A stretch of DNA of 64,000 bases, taken from Utricularia gibba (taxonomy: Eukaryota > Streptophyta > Magnoliopsida > Lamiales > Lentibulariaceae). The stretch is from contig CM007992.1 in NCBI GenBank assembly GCA_002189035.1, positions 1,922,001 to 1,986,000 on the forward strand, in the 5' to 3' direction. Within the stretch, counting starts at the first letter, position 1. The number at the start of each line of letters is the position of its first letter. The notes beneath the pieces were generated by a model. The model searched no databases and was not told where the DNA came from. It was given only the letters and a program-made list of their open reading frames with translations. This document shows, in pieces, positions 13,356-25,639 of this stretch. The translations under genes were made by a program, and so were the position numbers.

Positions 13356-13360
13356 ATAGC

Positions 13361-14549
13361 TCATGGTAATTCTGCAAGTGTACAGAAACCATCAAAGTAA
13401 TAAAATAAGATCGTATCCACAGAAAATTGTTATTAGAATTTTCTTTCGAAACAAAGATTTGAAAAGACTAAAAAAAAAAGCAAGATTGGGTTTTAAAGAT
13501 AATAAAAAAAGTGGACTTGGATCTAAGATCCACCTTACTTGATACTCGTCCTTGCGTATGTACAAACCTTGAGTACTGACCTGCTTGCGTAAGCTTTGGG
13601 GGTGTTATGCTAAAGTAGACCTACTCGGTGACCGTTATAGCACCGTCCCTTGTCTTGTGGGATTATGGAATCAACCACGTCACCAGAGTCATTTCACCTC
13701 TTGTGATAACCCATGTTTTCCCCACACCCAAATCCAACCCCTACACCTCACACCTCGTAGACAGATTAGACAGAATGTGCCTTACCAACGATGTCCGATT
13801 GAGCCCTTCTCCTTAGGTGTTTGAGGCCAACCTTTGATTCTCCCCACTCCCTTAGGGCTATATGGTACTAAAGATCACGTTGGTAAAGAAAACATTGCGA
13901 AAAACAGAATCAGACCTCAAAATTAAATGCTAAAAAATATAGTAAAACAGTCATACGTGCAGAACTTGTGCAAGCAAGGCTTCACAGCAGATCCTCAGCC
14001 GTAAGCGATCACACGCGCATGCTTGACTCTAAACAACAAAAGTTGATGAAAAACGAAGGGAAAGGAATCCAAAACATGCTAGACTCGACTCTAAACCCTA
14101 GATTGACTCTTTGGTGGTCCACCACTTTGACTCTCCTTAGGTCTTCGCGTTTGGATCTTTATATAATAGTGGGGACTTGACGGGCTTTCTTGATGGGCTC
14201 ACATCAAATCTTATATGCGGATCTTCAAAGATTTGATACAAATCTTCTAGGATAAGATCCAAATTTTCTAAGATAAGATGCGAATCTTATCTTATCTGAG
14301 AATCTTTGACCGAATCTTCATCCAGATAGGCCGAATCTTTGCCTCCATCAAAGTAGCTCGAAAATCCCCCAAATTATGTCAAAATTATCCTGAAAAATTA
14401 CAAAACACACTTTCCTTCCAAAAAGATCAAAGTGGTATGAAAGATATAAAATTCTTCTAAAAACATAAGGAAAAAGAGAAAAAGAATGCAAAAATCATCT
14501 AATTGAGTACTAAAAAGCACAAACATAAGTGACATAAAATCACTTATCA
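13361..14549 (-). repeat. Athila 3' LTR (1189 bp)
   Basis: 13655-14549 matches 21347-22230. In element orientation it starts TGATAAGTGATTTT just after the PPT. The far end is set by the ATAGC TSD at 13356-13360; this makes the last bases ATGA rather than the usual CA, so that edge could be off by a few bases. The part 13361-13654 has no counterpart in the truncated 5' LTR. Confidence 0.8.
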
Positions 14550-14563
14550 ACTCCCCCACACTT
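14550..14563 (-). promoter_or_regulatory. Polypurine tract, Athila
   Basis: On the minus strand AAGTGTGGGGGAGT lies directly before the 3' LTR. It is the expected primer for plus-strand DNA synthesis. Confidence 0.75.
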
Positions 14564-16019
14564 AAATGTTTGCTTGTCCTAAAACAATTGTTCAAAGCAT
14601 TGTCCTCCAAAATAGTGGCTTGCAAATAGAGTTAAGGCAACAATATGCATAAGTTATTCAATGGCATACCATATACTAGCTCCCCTTCTACGTAGCTACT
14701 CCTCATAGGTGTCACTCAATACGCTCAAGAAGAGAAATCCATAAGAGAAGGGTAAAATGAAAAGGTTCACTCAATACCTGAATGTAGGTGAGTCAGTAAA
14801 CTTGCGCAAGTGATCCACTGGTTTCAGCAAGCTTGCGCAATCATGAGGTCTTTTTCACGGGTTGTAGCACGGCAGGAGCTTGGGACAGGTGGGACATTCG
14901 ACTAGAGGCTCCATTTGAGGGGTAATAAAGAGTGAGCATCCATCAAACAGTTCTGCTATGCTTGTCCTTTGATTTTCGTACTCCAAAAAACTCCTCTTTC
15001 CATTTTGTGGCTTGTTCCAACCTTTCAGCTTGTTTTCTCTCTTCTTCTCTTTTTCTCTTTTTTTTTTTTCAAAATCAACTCTCTCTTGAACAGGATGTTA
15101 TTGAAAATCCTTTCATAAATTGTTGAGATAAAGCTTGATCAGTGAATTGAAAATTGCTCTCAACTTTTCTTCTTTGTAATAGAGCTTCTGGTTCTGCAAC
15201 TTGCGCAAGCAAACGAACAAAACTATTTTCCAGATGCTCATTCCTTGGGTCAAGAGAAATTGATGTAGGCTATAATTGTCAAAACGGATTTGGCTTCTAT
15301 TGTGGTGATCCAAATAAAAGGTTTTAGGCCAAGCGGGGCTCACTAAGTGGATTCAAGGTGGGATATTAGGATAAAACAAGGCAAATCCTAGTGCCTCAAT
15401 CCTTTTGCACAAGACCTGTAGAATAACTCAGCAGTATGCACAAGAACAAGTCTATGATCATTTTGCATTCAAGTCACTCATAATGAAAAGAAAATGGTCT
15501 CCTCACCAAGAAACTAGGGCTATGTAGCTTGCGCAAGGGGCAGAAAGTAAACAGCATGCCAAGAAACAACATAGCAACATGCATACCAAAATTCTAATTT
15601 GCATCAACTATCTCGAAAAGATAATACCAAAAATAGATGCCTAGGTTCTAGCAAAACATAAAATGCAAGGAGTTGATTAATGAAATGTATGCCAAATTTC
15701 GATTTTTTTTTAGGTATAAAAAACAATCTAAAAAGTAAACTATTCTCTCCCACACTTAAATGACATCTTGTCCTCAAGATGGGCAGAAACACTTACCTTT
15801 CGTCAGGTGCCCTGGTGTATCTAATAGTGTAGAATTTTTCCTCAAAAGTATCCATTGCACCTGTGCTTATTGAAGAGAAAGAGGAAAAGAAAGACAATGC
15901 AAGAGAAAATTGGAAATAGAATAACTAAAAGGGAAATCACTTGTTTTTGTAATGGCAACAAGCAAAACATAGATGCTTTCTCATCAAGGTGTGGGGTGGT
16001 TAGAGAGGTCCATTGGAAC
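14564..16019 (-). other. Athila 3' non-coding region
   Basis: About 1.5 kb between integrase and 3' LTR. This is where some Athila elements carry an env-like frame, but none can be read here. It contains three exact CTTGCGCAAG palindromes (14801, 15200, 15528). At 15745-15770 the PPT neighbourhood is repeated (CCCACACTTAAATG, then TTGTCCT), as at 14554-14580. Confidence 0.6.
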
Positions 16020-17168
16020 ATGCAATGTGTATATGGAAGATTTTACCCCTTCATGAAACCGTTTCAATTTTTGAATATTTACCGTAAATTCTCCATGATC
16101 AGGATGAGTGATGAGGACTGCTCCACTAGGGTAGATTTTCTTGATGGTGTATGGTCCATGCTATCTGGACTTGAGCTTTCCTAGAAATAAACAAAAACGA
16201 GAGTTAAATAACAAAATTGGGTCACCTTCTGCCAGGTCTTTCTTACGCAAGTGACTGTCATGCCAAGCCTTCGTTTGTTCCTTGTATAGGTTTGCATTTT
16301 CGTAGGCACTCATCCTTAGCTCGTCCAGCTCTTGGAGTTGAAAGATCCTTTGCTCTCCAGCAGCCTTGGGATCCAAATTTAATTCTTTGATAGTCCAATA
16401 TGCCTTATACTCTAATTCCACAGGCAAGTAACAAGCTTTCCCATAAACCAAACGATAAGGGGAGGCCCCCAAGGGAGTCTTATACGCTGTGCGATAAGCC
16501 CATAAAGCATCAGTTAATTTGGTTGCCCAATCCTTGCGGGTTTTGGCCACAGTACGCTCCAGAATCCTCTTCAACTCCGTGTTAGTTACCTCCACTTGTC
16601 CGCAGGTTTGTGGGTGATATGGGGTTGATGCTCTGTATCCTACTCCATACTTGCGCAAGAGCTTCCAGAATTCCCTTTCAATAAACTGTTTTCCTCCATC
16701 ACTTATGACGTATTTTGGGGCTCCAAACCTGGGTAGAATGATCTGTTTGAAGAGCTTAATTACGGCTCTTCCATCAGCTGCTGGAACCACAATAGCTTCT
16801 GCCCATTTGGAGACATAATCCACCGCCACAAGAATTTGAGTGTTGCCATAAGAAGATGGAAAAGGTCCTATAAAATCCAGCCCCCAAACATCGAAAATCT
16901 CCACCTCCAGGATATATGTCATGGGTCCTTCATCTCTCCTAGAAATAGAACCCACATGCTGACATGGTTCGCATGCTTGAACAAATGCCCTCACATCATG
17001 ATTCATGGTAGGCCAATAAAATCCAGATTGAAGAATTTTGAAAATTGTTTTTGATGCTGCTGCATGCCCTCCATATGATGAGGAATGGCAGTGCCAAATA
17101 ACGTCCCTTACCTCCTCTGGTGGTAAGCATCTTCTGTTAATTCCATCAGCACAACATTTGAAAAGCAT
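16020..17168 (-). pseudogene. Athila integrase
   Basis: Open over 335 codons (16161-17168). It has the zinc-binding HHCC module ([16 protein letters not shown]... then CEPCQ), the core motif [10 protein letters not shown] with the first catalytic Asp, [14 protein letters not shown] with the second, and [12 protein letters not shown] with the catalytic Glu (commonly HPQTNGQAE). A stop at 16161-16163 interrupts KLKSR; beyond it the same frame continues with a C-terminal segment including HGPYTIKK and FTVNIQKLKRFHEG to about 16020. Catalytic residues are intact, so the first block reads as a nearly functional integrase lacking its C-terminal DNA-binding part. Confidence 0.85.
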
Positions 17169-17315
17169 AGGCTCTTCCTAGAAATAATGCTTCGCTTGTG
17201 CAAGGAAGCGCTTCTGTTGGTTGAAGTTCAGATTCTGGGGTAAGACTCCTCCAACAAGATAATTGACAAAATCAGCATACCATGGCAGATTGCCATCTTG
17301 GATAGTAAGGATACG

Positions 17316-19049
17316 TTATGTGGGGAAAGAATCATCAATTGGCAGCTCCCCCACACTTGTTTCAAGCTGTAGGTGTGACAAATGATCAGCCACTCCATTT
17401 TTCTTGCCCTTTTTGTCACGAATTTCCAGATCAAATTCTTGGAGAAGTAGTATCCATCTTATCAACCTGGGTTTCGATTCCTGCTTGCTCAAAAGATATT
17501 TCAAGGCAGCATGATCCGTATGAACAATTACCTTTGCACCCAGCAAGTAGGACCTGAATTTTTCAATGGCAAAAACTATTGCCAACAACTCCTTTTCTAT
17601 AGTTGTGTAGTTTCTTTGGGCTGCATTGAGAGTTTTGCTGGCATAATAAATCACATGAATTACCTTGTCTTTTTCTGTTCAAGAACAGCCCCTACAGCAC
17701 AATCACTTGCATCACACATCAATTCAAATGGCAAGGTCCAATCTGGTGGTTGAAGAATGGGTGCAGTAATAAGAGCTTGTTTCAGCATGTTGAATGCATG
17801 CACACATTCTGCATCAAAACAAAAATCCGCGTCTTGCACAAGCAGTGCTGTTAGTGGGTGAGAAATGTGAGAAAAATTAGCAATAAATCTCCTATAAAAT
17901 CCTACATGTCCCAAGAAGCTTCTGATCCCTTTTACCATAGTTGGTGCTGGTAATTTTTCAATCACCTCAATTTTTGTTGGATCCACTTGAATGCCTTTGG
18001 AAGAAATGTGATGTCCAAGCACAATGCCTTCTTCAATCATAAAATGACACTTCTCCCAATTGAGTACCAAGTTGCACTCAATACACCTCTCGAAAATGAT
18101 GCCTAAGTTCTGCAAACATGAATCGAAATCAGTCCCATAAACAGATATATCATCCATAAATACCTCCATGATCTTCTCCATGTGTTCTGAAAAAATGGCT
18201 GTCATGCAACGTTGAAAAGTTCCAGGAGCATTGCACAAACCAAATGGCATTCTCTTGTATGCAAAGGTGCCAAAAGGACAAGTAAATGTGGACTTGTGTT
18301 GATCTTCCAGATGAATTGGAATCTGAAAATATCCGGAATAACCATCAAGGTAACACTAGAAGGCTTGGTTACTTAACCTTTCCAGAATTTGATCAATAAA
18401 GGACAATGGGTAATGATCCTTTCTGGTGGCATCATTGAGTTTCTGAAAATCAATACACATCCTCCAGCTAGTGACCTTGCTCAAGGGGATGAGGTCTCCC
18501 TTCTCGTTTTGTGTCACTGTCATGCCTCCTTTCTTTGGTATGCAGTGCACTGGGCTAACCCATTGGCTATCTGAAATAAAGTAGATGATATCAGCATCTA
18601 GTAATTTCAAAATTTCGTTTTTAATCACCTCCTTCAGCATAGGATTCACCTGCCTTTGTGGTTGCACAATTGGTCTTGCCTCAGCTTCCAAATAAATCCG
18701 ATGGGTGCAGAATTGAGGGTCAAGCCCTTTCAAGTCATCCAAGGTGTACCCAATGGCTTGTCTGTGCTTGCGCAAGACATCCAGTAGCATTTGGGTGTGG
18801 TATTCATTCAATCCTGCATTAACAATCACGGGGTAAGTGTGATCATCCTCAAGAAATTTGTACCTCAATGATGGTGACAGCTTCTTCAACTCAATTTTTC
18901 CTCCAGCATCAAGTTCCTTCTTTGTTAGCCGAGCCATCATTGGTGTGTCATCTAGAGTGTCTTCTTTTTCATCCTGCAGAAGATTTACTTCCTGAATTTC
19001 GCGCAGAAAAATTGCTTGCGCATGCTCCTGCGTAACAGCATCTTCTGCT
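17316..19049 (-). pseudogene. Athila reverse transcriptase and RNase H
   Basis: RT starts in the block 18356-19078 (LLDADIIYFISDSQWVSPV, CIPKKGG, WRMCIDFQKLN), is cut by a TAG at 18356-18358 just before the CYLDGYSGYFQI motif (read through 18250-18355 in frame), and continues at 17660-18250 with MPFGLCNAPGTFQRCM and the catalytic VFMDDISVYG (YxDD box as FMDD). The connection block LPAPTMVKGIRSFLGHVGFY and RNase H start FELMCDASDCAVGAVL follow. A frameshift near 17680 leads into 17316-17654 ([31 protein letters not shown]). These enzymes would copy the element RNA into DNA; two lesions disable them. Confidence 0.88.
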
Positions 19050-19688
19050 TCCCCCTTGTGCAAGCTCGTCGTAGTCAAATCGCTTCATTGCTTGATCAAC
19101 ATTGAACTCCAATTCCTCTTCTCCGAATCTGAGTGTGAATTTCCCTGCTCTAACATCAATTAAGGCTCCTGTGGTTGCCATAAATGGTCTCCCGAAAATG
19201 ATTGGCACCTCCACATCAAGTGCCATATCAAAAACAACAAAATCACAAGGAACAAAATAGTTTCCAATTTTTACCGGTACGTTTTCTATCACTCCTTCAG
19301 GATTCTTCATGGATTTATCAGCAAATACCAGCTGAATTTTCGTGGTTCTCAGCTCTTCAAGATTCAGTGCTTTGAATAAAGAATAAGGCATCAAGTTGAT
19401 ACTTGGCCTAAGATCATATAAGCACTTCTCAAAATTTCTTCTTCCAATGATACAAGGGACTGAAAAAGTTCCAGAATCTGCATGCTTTTGAATTAGCCCC
19501 TGTGTAAGAACCGTGCTGCATTGCTTGGATAATTCAATAACAGCATCATTCTCAATCTTCCTTCGATTGGCCAGAATATCCTTCAAGAATTTCGCATAAG
19601 TGAGCATTTGCAGCATCACATCAGTGAATAGGATGTTCACATGAAGAGTCTTTAGCATCTCCAGAAACATGGAATATTGTTGATCCAC
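19050..19688 (-). pseudogene. Athila aspartic protease
   Basis: Reads CIIGRRNFEKCLYDLRPSIN then LMPYSLFKALNL, and further VEVPIIFGRPFMATTGALID, the Athila protease fold. The active-site triplet region, normally DLGAS, is DLRPS here, so the catalytic loop appears mutated although the Asp is kept. The frame runs on past the start of the RT block in a different phase, so a shift separates protease and RT. Confidence 0.8.
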
Positions 19689-19747
19689 TGTTATTTGGCC
19701 TGTCTCTGTGGATAAGGGATTGGAGGATTATAAGAAGGTGGAGATAT

Positions 19748-21235
19748 CTACACTGGAACATCCAGCAATTTGTCCGCTTGCGCAGGGGCTGTTGTTGTTG
19801 TACTTTGCATCCCACTCCTTGTTGCCACAGCTTTGCATTTAGCAGGATTTTTCTCTGGTTGACTTGGGAGCCTTGAAGCTTTGTGAGTTTGAGCGGCATT
19901 GTTCATCCTACTTTCCAAGATGCGAGTAGTCATACTTAGTAGCTCCACACCCTCACTTATCTCACTCACCTTTTTTAGCTTCTCCATCACTTCTTTATTA
20001 AATCCTTCTTGCTTTTCTATGAATTGACCCAGCATATCTCGTAAGAATGGGCGTTGGGGCTGCTGCTGGTTTGGATTCTGGTTCTGCCAAGTGTTGCCCC
20101 GATTTCCCCAGTTGTTCCCTTGCGTAGGCATAGAGGCTCCTTGCGCAAGTTTTCCCTGAAAGTCCACAAAGTTAACATTCTTACCTTCCTCTTTTGCCTC
20201 ACTCTTTGTCTTCTCTGAGGCTGCTTGGACTTGAGCAATGATAGGCTGGAGTTTGCTGATTTTATCGTCTAATTTTTGCAAGGTTTCGGAAATCTTTGAG
20301 ACGGTAGTGTCGCGTGGGTTGTCCCGAACTCCAGTTTTCGAATTCCTCGCTGATTGAGACCATTGTGCCTAGTCCAAGGGTCCCACACCCGCATTCAGCA
20401 GTCCCTTTGCTTCCGTAGTCAATCCATCATGAAAGCACATGATCATAGCAGTGGGGCTGAGTCCATGCTTGTCCGTGATTCGTGTAATTTCCTTAAATCT
20501 CTCCCAAGCTACTACTATTCCTTCCCCTTCATCCTATGAAAAATTAGTGATCTCAAACCTGGTGTTAGAATACTTTGTGGGTTCAAAGTATTTTTCCAAA
20601 AATGCATCCTCCAATTCTTCCCAAGTATAAATAGAGTTGGGTGTCAAAGAGTCTAACCATCTCCTTGCTGATCCCCATAACGAAAATGGAAATAAATGTA
20701 ACCTGATCGCGTCGTTGGAGACTCCTTGTTCCACCACCATGTCACAATACTTGTGAAAAATTGCAATGTGTTCTTCAGGATCCTCACCGGGTTCTCCACG
20801 AAATTGTCTTTGTTGCACCATGGTGATCAATGAAGGCTGGAGTTGGAACCTTCGCACGTTAATGGCTGGTGCTGAAATTGGACCAGGCTTCCTTGTGTGT
20901 CGAAAATTATCACCTAAAAGGACTTCATCCCAAGGATCAACAGCAAATCTGTTAGCATTCTGCTCCCTGCGCACATACCTATCTCTTCCTGCCCGATGGT
21001 TCTTCACTTGCGCAGGTGGCTCCCTGCGTACTAGTTCTGGTCCTTCCTCTTTGCTAGATGTTTCTTCAGCACACACATTCCTCCTGGGCATCTGCCTTCG
21101 TCTTTCATGGTTTTCCCTTTCAGGATTTCCTACAAATTCATGCCTTTCCTCGTGACGAGGAATTCGGTTGTTACGTTGGTTTGCTTCATCATAACCCCAA
21201 CGCTCTTCTCCTTCCCACCTTGGAGGAGAGTTCAC
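19748..21235 (-). pseudogene. Athila gag
   Basis: The first block (20534-21235) has an Arg/Glu-rich N-terminus, then FRGEPGEDPEEHIAIFHKYC, LFPFSLWGSARRWLDSL and WEELEDAFLEKYF, the retrotransposon Gag core. A TAG near 20534 is followed in the same phase by EGIVVAWERFKEI. After another stop (about 20370) the block 19748-20281 gives a Gln/Asn-rich, coiled-coil-prone tail without a recognisable CCHC knuckle. No ATG opens the first block; the frame starts after a TGA at a GTG, so the true N-terminus has probably been removed with the 5' deletion. Confidence 0.8.
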
Positions 21236-21346
21236 TCCTCACCTTGGAGTTCGTGGGTTGCTATTTTTCTCGTCCTAATATTGAGGTTCAAAAACCCTGT
21301 TTTCTTGCCATCCTTGTGCAAGCGTTCATTGCAAACGGTTTTCATT

Positions 21347-22230
21347 TTGTGGGATTATGGAATCAACCATGCCACCAAAGCCATTTCACCTCTTGTGATA
21401 ACCCATGTTTTCCCCACACCCAAATCTAACCCCTACACCTCACACCTCGCAGACAGATTAGACAGAACGTACCTTACCAACGATGTCCGATTGAGCCCTT
21501 CTCCTTAGGTGCTTGAGGCCAACCTTTAATTCTCCCACACTCCCTTAGGGCTATGGTACTAAAGATCACGTTGGTAAAGAAAACGTTGCGAAAAACAGAA
21601 TTAGACCTCAAACTAAATGCCGAAAAAGATCACACGCGCAGAACTTGCGCAAGCAAGGCTTCACAGCAAATCCTCAGCCGCAAGCGCTCACACGTGCATG
21701 CTTGACTCTAAACAACAAAAGTTGATGAAAAACGAAGGGAAAGGAATCCAAAACATGCTAGACTCAACTCTAAACCCTAGATTGACTCTCTGGTCATCCA
21801 CCACTTTGACTCCTCTTAGATCTTCGCTTTTGGATCTTTATATAAAGGTGGGGACTTTGCAGGCTTTCTTGATGGGCTCACATCACATCTTCTATGCAGA
21901 TCTTCTAAGATTTGATACAAATCTTCTAGGATAAGATCCAAATTTTCCAAGATAAGATGTGAATCTTATCTTATCCGAGAATCTTTGATCGAGTCTTCAT
22001 TCGGATAGACCAAATCTTTGCCTCCATCAAAAGAGCGCGAAAATCCCCCAAATGAAGTCATAATTATCCTGAAAAATCACAAAACATACTTTTCCTCCAA
22101 AAAGATCAAAGTGGTATGAAAGATATAAAATTCTTCGAAAAACATAAGGAAAGTGGGATATAAAGAATGCAAAACCCATCTAAGTAAGTCCTAAAAAGCA
22201 CAAACATAAGTGACACAAAATCACTTATCA
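21347..22230 (-). repeat. Athila 5' LTR, truncated (884 bp)
   Basis: Matches 13655-14549 of the 3' LTR closely, from TTGTGGGATTATGG on. About 294 bp of its 3' end, the PBS and much of the leader are missing; gag sequence begins within about 110 bp. Its outer end TTATCA is followed by the TSD ATAGC at 22231-22235. Confidence 0.85.
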
Positions 22231-22339
22231 ATAGCAATGTATTTACAAAGGTAGCATAAATCCAAAGAAGATCTTACTACTCGAATTTCAATAGTAATGG
22301 GGAAGTCTCGCATTCACCAAAACCATCATTCAAGCTTTT

Positions 22340-23827
22340 TGTTAGTGTATGTGTTCTAGAGACAATCAACTCATTGACAAATCTTATCTTATGATATTTA
22401 CTTTGAATTGTGATCAAATTTATATCATTGATAAAATCCTCTACTTGATCTATGTGCTATAGAAATTATGATGAGATCATAATGTGAGATTCTTCAAGCA
22501 CTCATGATCAAGTTAAAACTCCCTGGCTAGAGTATTTGTGAAATGAGGATATCACAAATATGGATAAGCTGGCACACATTGAGTTCCCTAAATTGTTTAG
22601 GCAATGGTTCTCACAATTGATGTAATGAGATTACTAGAACCTATGTGTGGGTGTCGATTAGAGAATCGATTCACTAGATGACTCATCTTCGAGATGCTAC
22701 TATGGGAAGCTAACCAAGTGTCAGTAGCGAGATCTCGAATATGACAGCCGTGCAAGTAAGCTTAGACTTGAGGTCAACAAAGTTATCTTGATCTTAAGCT
22801 CACATTTTCGCTCATTACTAATGGAAGCCTAACCATGGCTTGCCTAGTATGGATGAGTAGGGATGTGACTCCTTAAGGTTGGAGATAGTTGATTGATCAA
22901 TAAATGATTCATCACTCATGTTAGCGATGAGATCATACCTCAAATAATTGCATCAAAGCCTAACAGTAAGTCCTGGGCTCAGGGTAATGACACTCGAATT
23001 GTTTGAATAGGTCATTGAGTGTTAGTGCTTGAATGCAATTATAAGTTCGATACATTAGAAAGACACACACCCATGTTCTAGTATCGAATGAGATATAAGT
23101 ATGATAAAAGCTGTTAATTGCATGGTGGCTAGTCATGGAAAGGCTCAATCAGATCACCTGATTATTCTTACATCTTGGGGATCATAATATGTTGCTAGAC
23201 ATCACTAATGATCGATAATGATGGATTTGATTAATTAAGAGTTAATTAATAAATCCATTATTACGGCCTTGATTGAAGAAACCTATAGGGTCACACACAA
23301 TAGTGGAGTCACTCATCAATATAAAATAGATTGACATAATTACATGAAATGTAATTGGTAAAGTGGATAAATTAAATTGAGAGTTATTTTGAGATTAATA
23401 TTGATTAAACTCAAAATATAGATAAGATTTGGAACATATACATATCTCCACAAGATAAGATCTTTACGGAGATATGATTTGATATGTTACCATATATCTA
23501 TAAAAAAGATTTAGATCTTAAGATATGCTCCAAGGGTCTTCGTGCTTTATGAGACTAATCCACAAGGAGGCGTTTTTCTTGACTAGCACCTGAGGAATTC
23601 GACCAGCATTCAAGAGCCTTGAGAAGGTTATCGACGGAGTGCTCCACGTGTGGATACCATAGAGGCTGTCTCCTATTGGCGGTTGGTGAACAACGAAGTC
23701 ATCTGAAAGGTATTTCACCATCCCTTAGTTTGATCTATACCGTATTCCAAGATCTGCGTTGGGGGTTTCTAAAAATTTTAAAATTCCGTTGCTTTTGAGA
23801 CATACGATGTCTACGAGAAACCCAACA
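22340..23827 (-). repeat. Solo LTR 1 (1488 bp)
   Basis: In minus orientation it starts TGTTGGGTTTCTCG and ends CATACACTAACA. The perfect 5-bp TSD CTTTT lies at 22335-22339 and 23828-23832. It is a close inverted relative of 26316-27817. No internal element sequence is next to it, so it is the product of LTR-LTR recombination. The short frame at 22960-23148 has a twin in the other copy and is only LTR sequence. Confidence 0.9.
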
Positions 23828-23832
23828 CTTTT

Positions 23833-24518
23833 CGGCTCCATAGCCTCTCCACGCGAGGGACTGCTGTAGTACAAAGGAGCTCCAATCCCCAAATACTTAG
23901 TGATTAGCTGCCAAAGAATGTTATGACAAAAATGTTTATAGAGGGTGTACCTCACATACTTAAACCACTCATGATTGACGTGTCTTGAACAGTGCCCCCA
24001 ACATAAAGGTGGGGTCGAGGATCGAAATTCAACTAAGGTACTCACATTTGATACTCGAAATATAGGGCAATGTTTGTGTCAAATGCCTCCATTCCAGGAC
24101 GTGCATCAACCACCAAGCATGTGAATTATTGGATAATGGTGAATCAAGCACATCTCTAGATCATCAACTAACTCAGCATGGAAGAGGCAGAATAGTGCGG
24201 CAGTGACTTTAACTAAAATCATGCAACATTGATGGATCATACACCATGATCTGAACCTCTTTTACCTTTTCTCTGTGGTTTTCAGGACTTTTTTTTAGAA
24301 GTCTATGAATCTTGCTTCAGCAAGATTTTCTTCAGCATCTCTTGCATAATTTTTGTTCCATCTGCATTGTTCGTTGGCTTTTAGAGTCTTTTGTTGCTAC
24401 TGTTAATTATGCATTTCCATCAACCAATGAGTCGTTGTTTTTCACATCAATTGCTGCATTCAACAGCATTGAATTGATCATCCAGTGCTCAATCACATAG
24501 TCCCACATTTCTAACAAT
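23833..24518. other. Non-coding, possible copia LTR
   Basis: The right part ends TTTCTAACAA just before a PBS-like site at 24519, so an LTR may end there; its start could not be found. A 106-codon minus-strand frame (23725-24045) shows no known motif. Confidence 0.35.
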
Positions 24519-25330
24519 TGGTATTAAAGCAGGTTACTTGTATTCACTTAAATACATAGATGCTAATACCTGAAATGCTGTATGGAAATTTGATGGCTTT
24601 GACTATGCAGTATGGGCACTACATATGATGGTGTATCTTGGAGCCACAAAATTGTGGTTCTCCCATTCTTGTACCTGTCAACACAGCACTAGCATAGACT
24701 CGATTTGAAGAACTTGTTGGAAGGAGACCTCCAAAGTCATCATATTCTCTAGTCAAGACCGCTCTATCATGCCAAGGGTGATGACTCTTGATGTCTTTGT
24801 TTGATGTTTTCAGAAACTATCAAGTAGTATGCAGATGGCATTGCTAAAGTTTTGAATCAAATATGAGTTCTTGGAGTTCAGAAGGATGAATTTTGTGTGG
24901 GTAAAAAGATTCTTCATACATTGTTGCCGCAACTTGAACCAAAAGTCAGTGTCCTTGAGAACAATTGTGAGCATGTTACAAGCCCCTAGAGAATCTCTTG
25001 ACTTGTGATGCTTCTTCTTATGAAAGAGCCTTTGTTGATCTCAACCATCAATCTGCATCCCTGTATGGAAACAAAGGCATTGTGACATCTTCAAAATAAT
25101 TCTTGGAGAAATCCTCTTCTTGCTTAGAGAGACTGGAAGTTCAGCGTGGGGCGTAGAAGAGTGTGTCTATTGGCCTGCTCATTCGGTGATGGTCATCCCA
25201 TGATGCAGTTGCGGGAAGTTCCACCACATGAAAGGAACAAAGTAAAGTGCAAAGTGGGAAGAGGAAATTCTGCAGAACCTTGTTATTACCTTAGCTCTAT
25301 TGGAGATCAGCCGTGAAGCCTTATCTAGAT
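24519..25330 (+). pseudogene. Copia gag remnant with PBS-like start
   Basis: TGGTATTAAAGC at 24519-24530 resembles the tRNA-Met PBS. Downstream, broken frames read YGNFDGFDYAVWAL and VLNQI-VLGVQKDEFCVGKKI then LHTLLPQLEPKVSVLE, typical of UBN2-type copia Gag. Stops and shifts are frequent. 25140-25320 resembles 49370-49580 and may be LTR-derived. Confidence 0.55.
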
Positions 25331-25639
25331 CCTCTGGTTATGGATACTGCAGAGCATGGATGAAAGAGCTGTTATGCAACTTGTGAAGGAGAAGTTCATA
25401 AATCTTATCTATTAGTCGGTTAATTTTAGATAAGCTTAATGTTAGGTGGTTATCTAAGTATGTTGGTTGAATGAATAAACATCTTCTCCTACTAATTCTT
25501 CATCTTCCTTGCTGAAATATCAAACCTTGTTCCTACAAAGTCGTACCAGAGAATTATGGACCTAGAAAAATGTCCAATAGTAGTCTTGTCCCAATTTCAC
25601 TCCTTACAAAAAAGAATTTTGAGAATTGATGCCTGCAAA

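Larger units (their letters stand above)
13361..22230 (-). mobile_element. Ty3/gypsy element of Athila type, broken
   Basis: About 8.9 kb, minus orientation. Order from right to left: 5' LTR fragment, gag, protease, RT, RNase H, integrase, long 3' non-coding part, PPT, 3' LTR. The 5-bp repeat ATAGC flanks it at 13356-13360 and 22231-22235. The long LTR, the PPT just inside the 3' LTR and the protease-RT sequence style point to Athila rather than a chromovirus; there is no chromodomain. All coding parts contain stops or shifts, and the 5' LTR end plus PBS are deleted, so it cannot move by itself. The palindrome CTTGCGCAAG recurs across it. Confidence 0.88.

Noticed and set aside
14564-16019. 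Env-like gene between Athila integrase and 3' LTR
   Set aside because: Only short frames without signal peptide, membrane segment or continuous reading frame.
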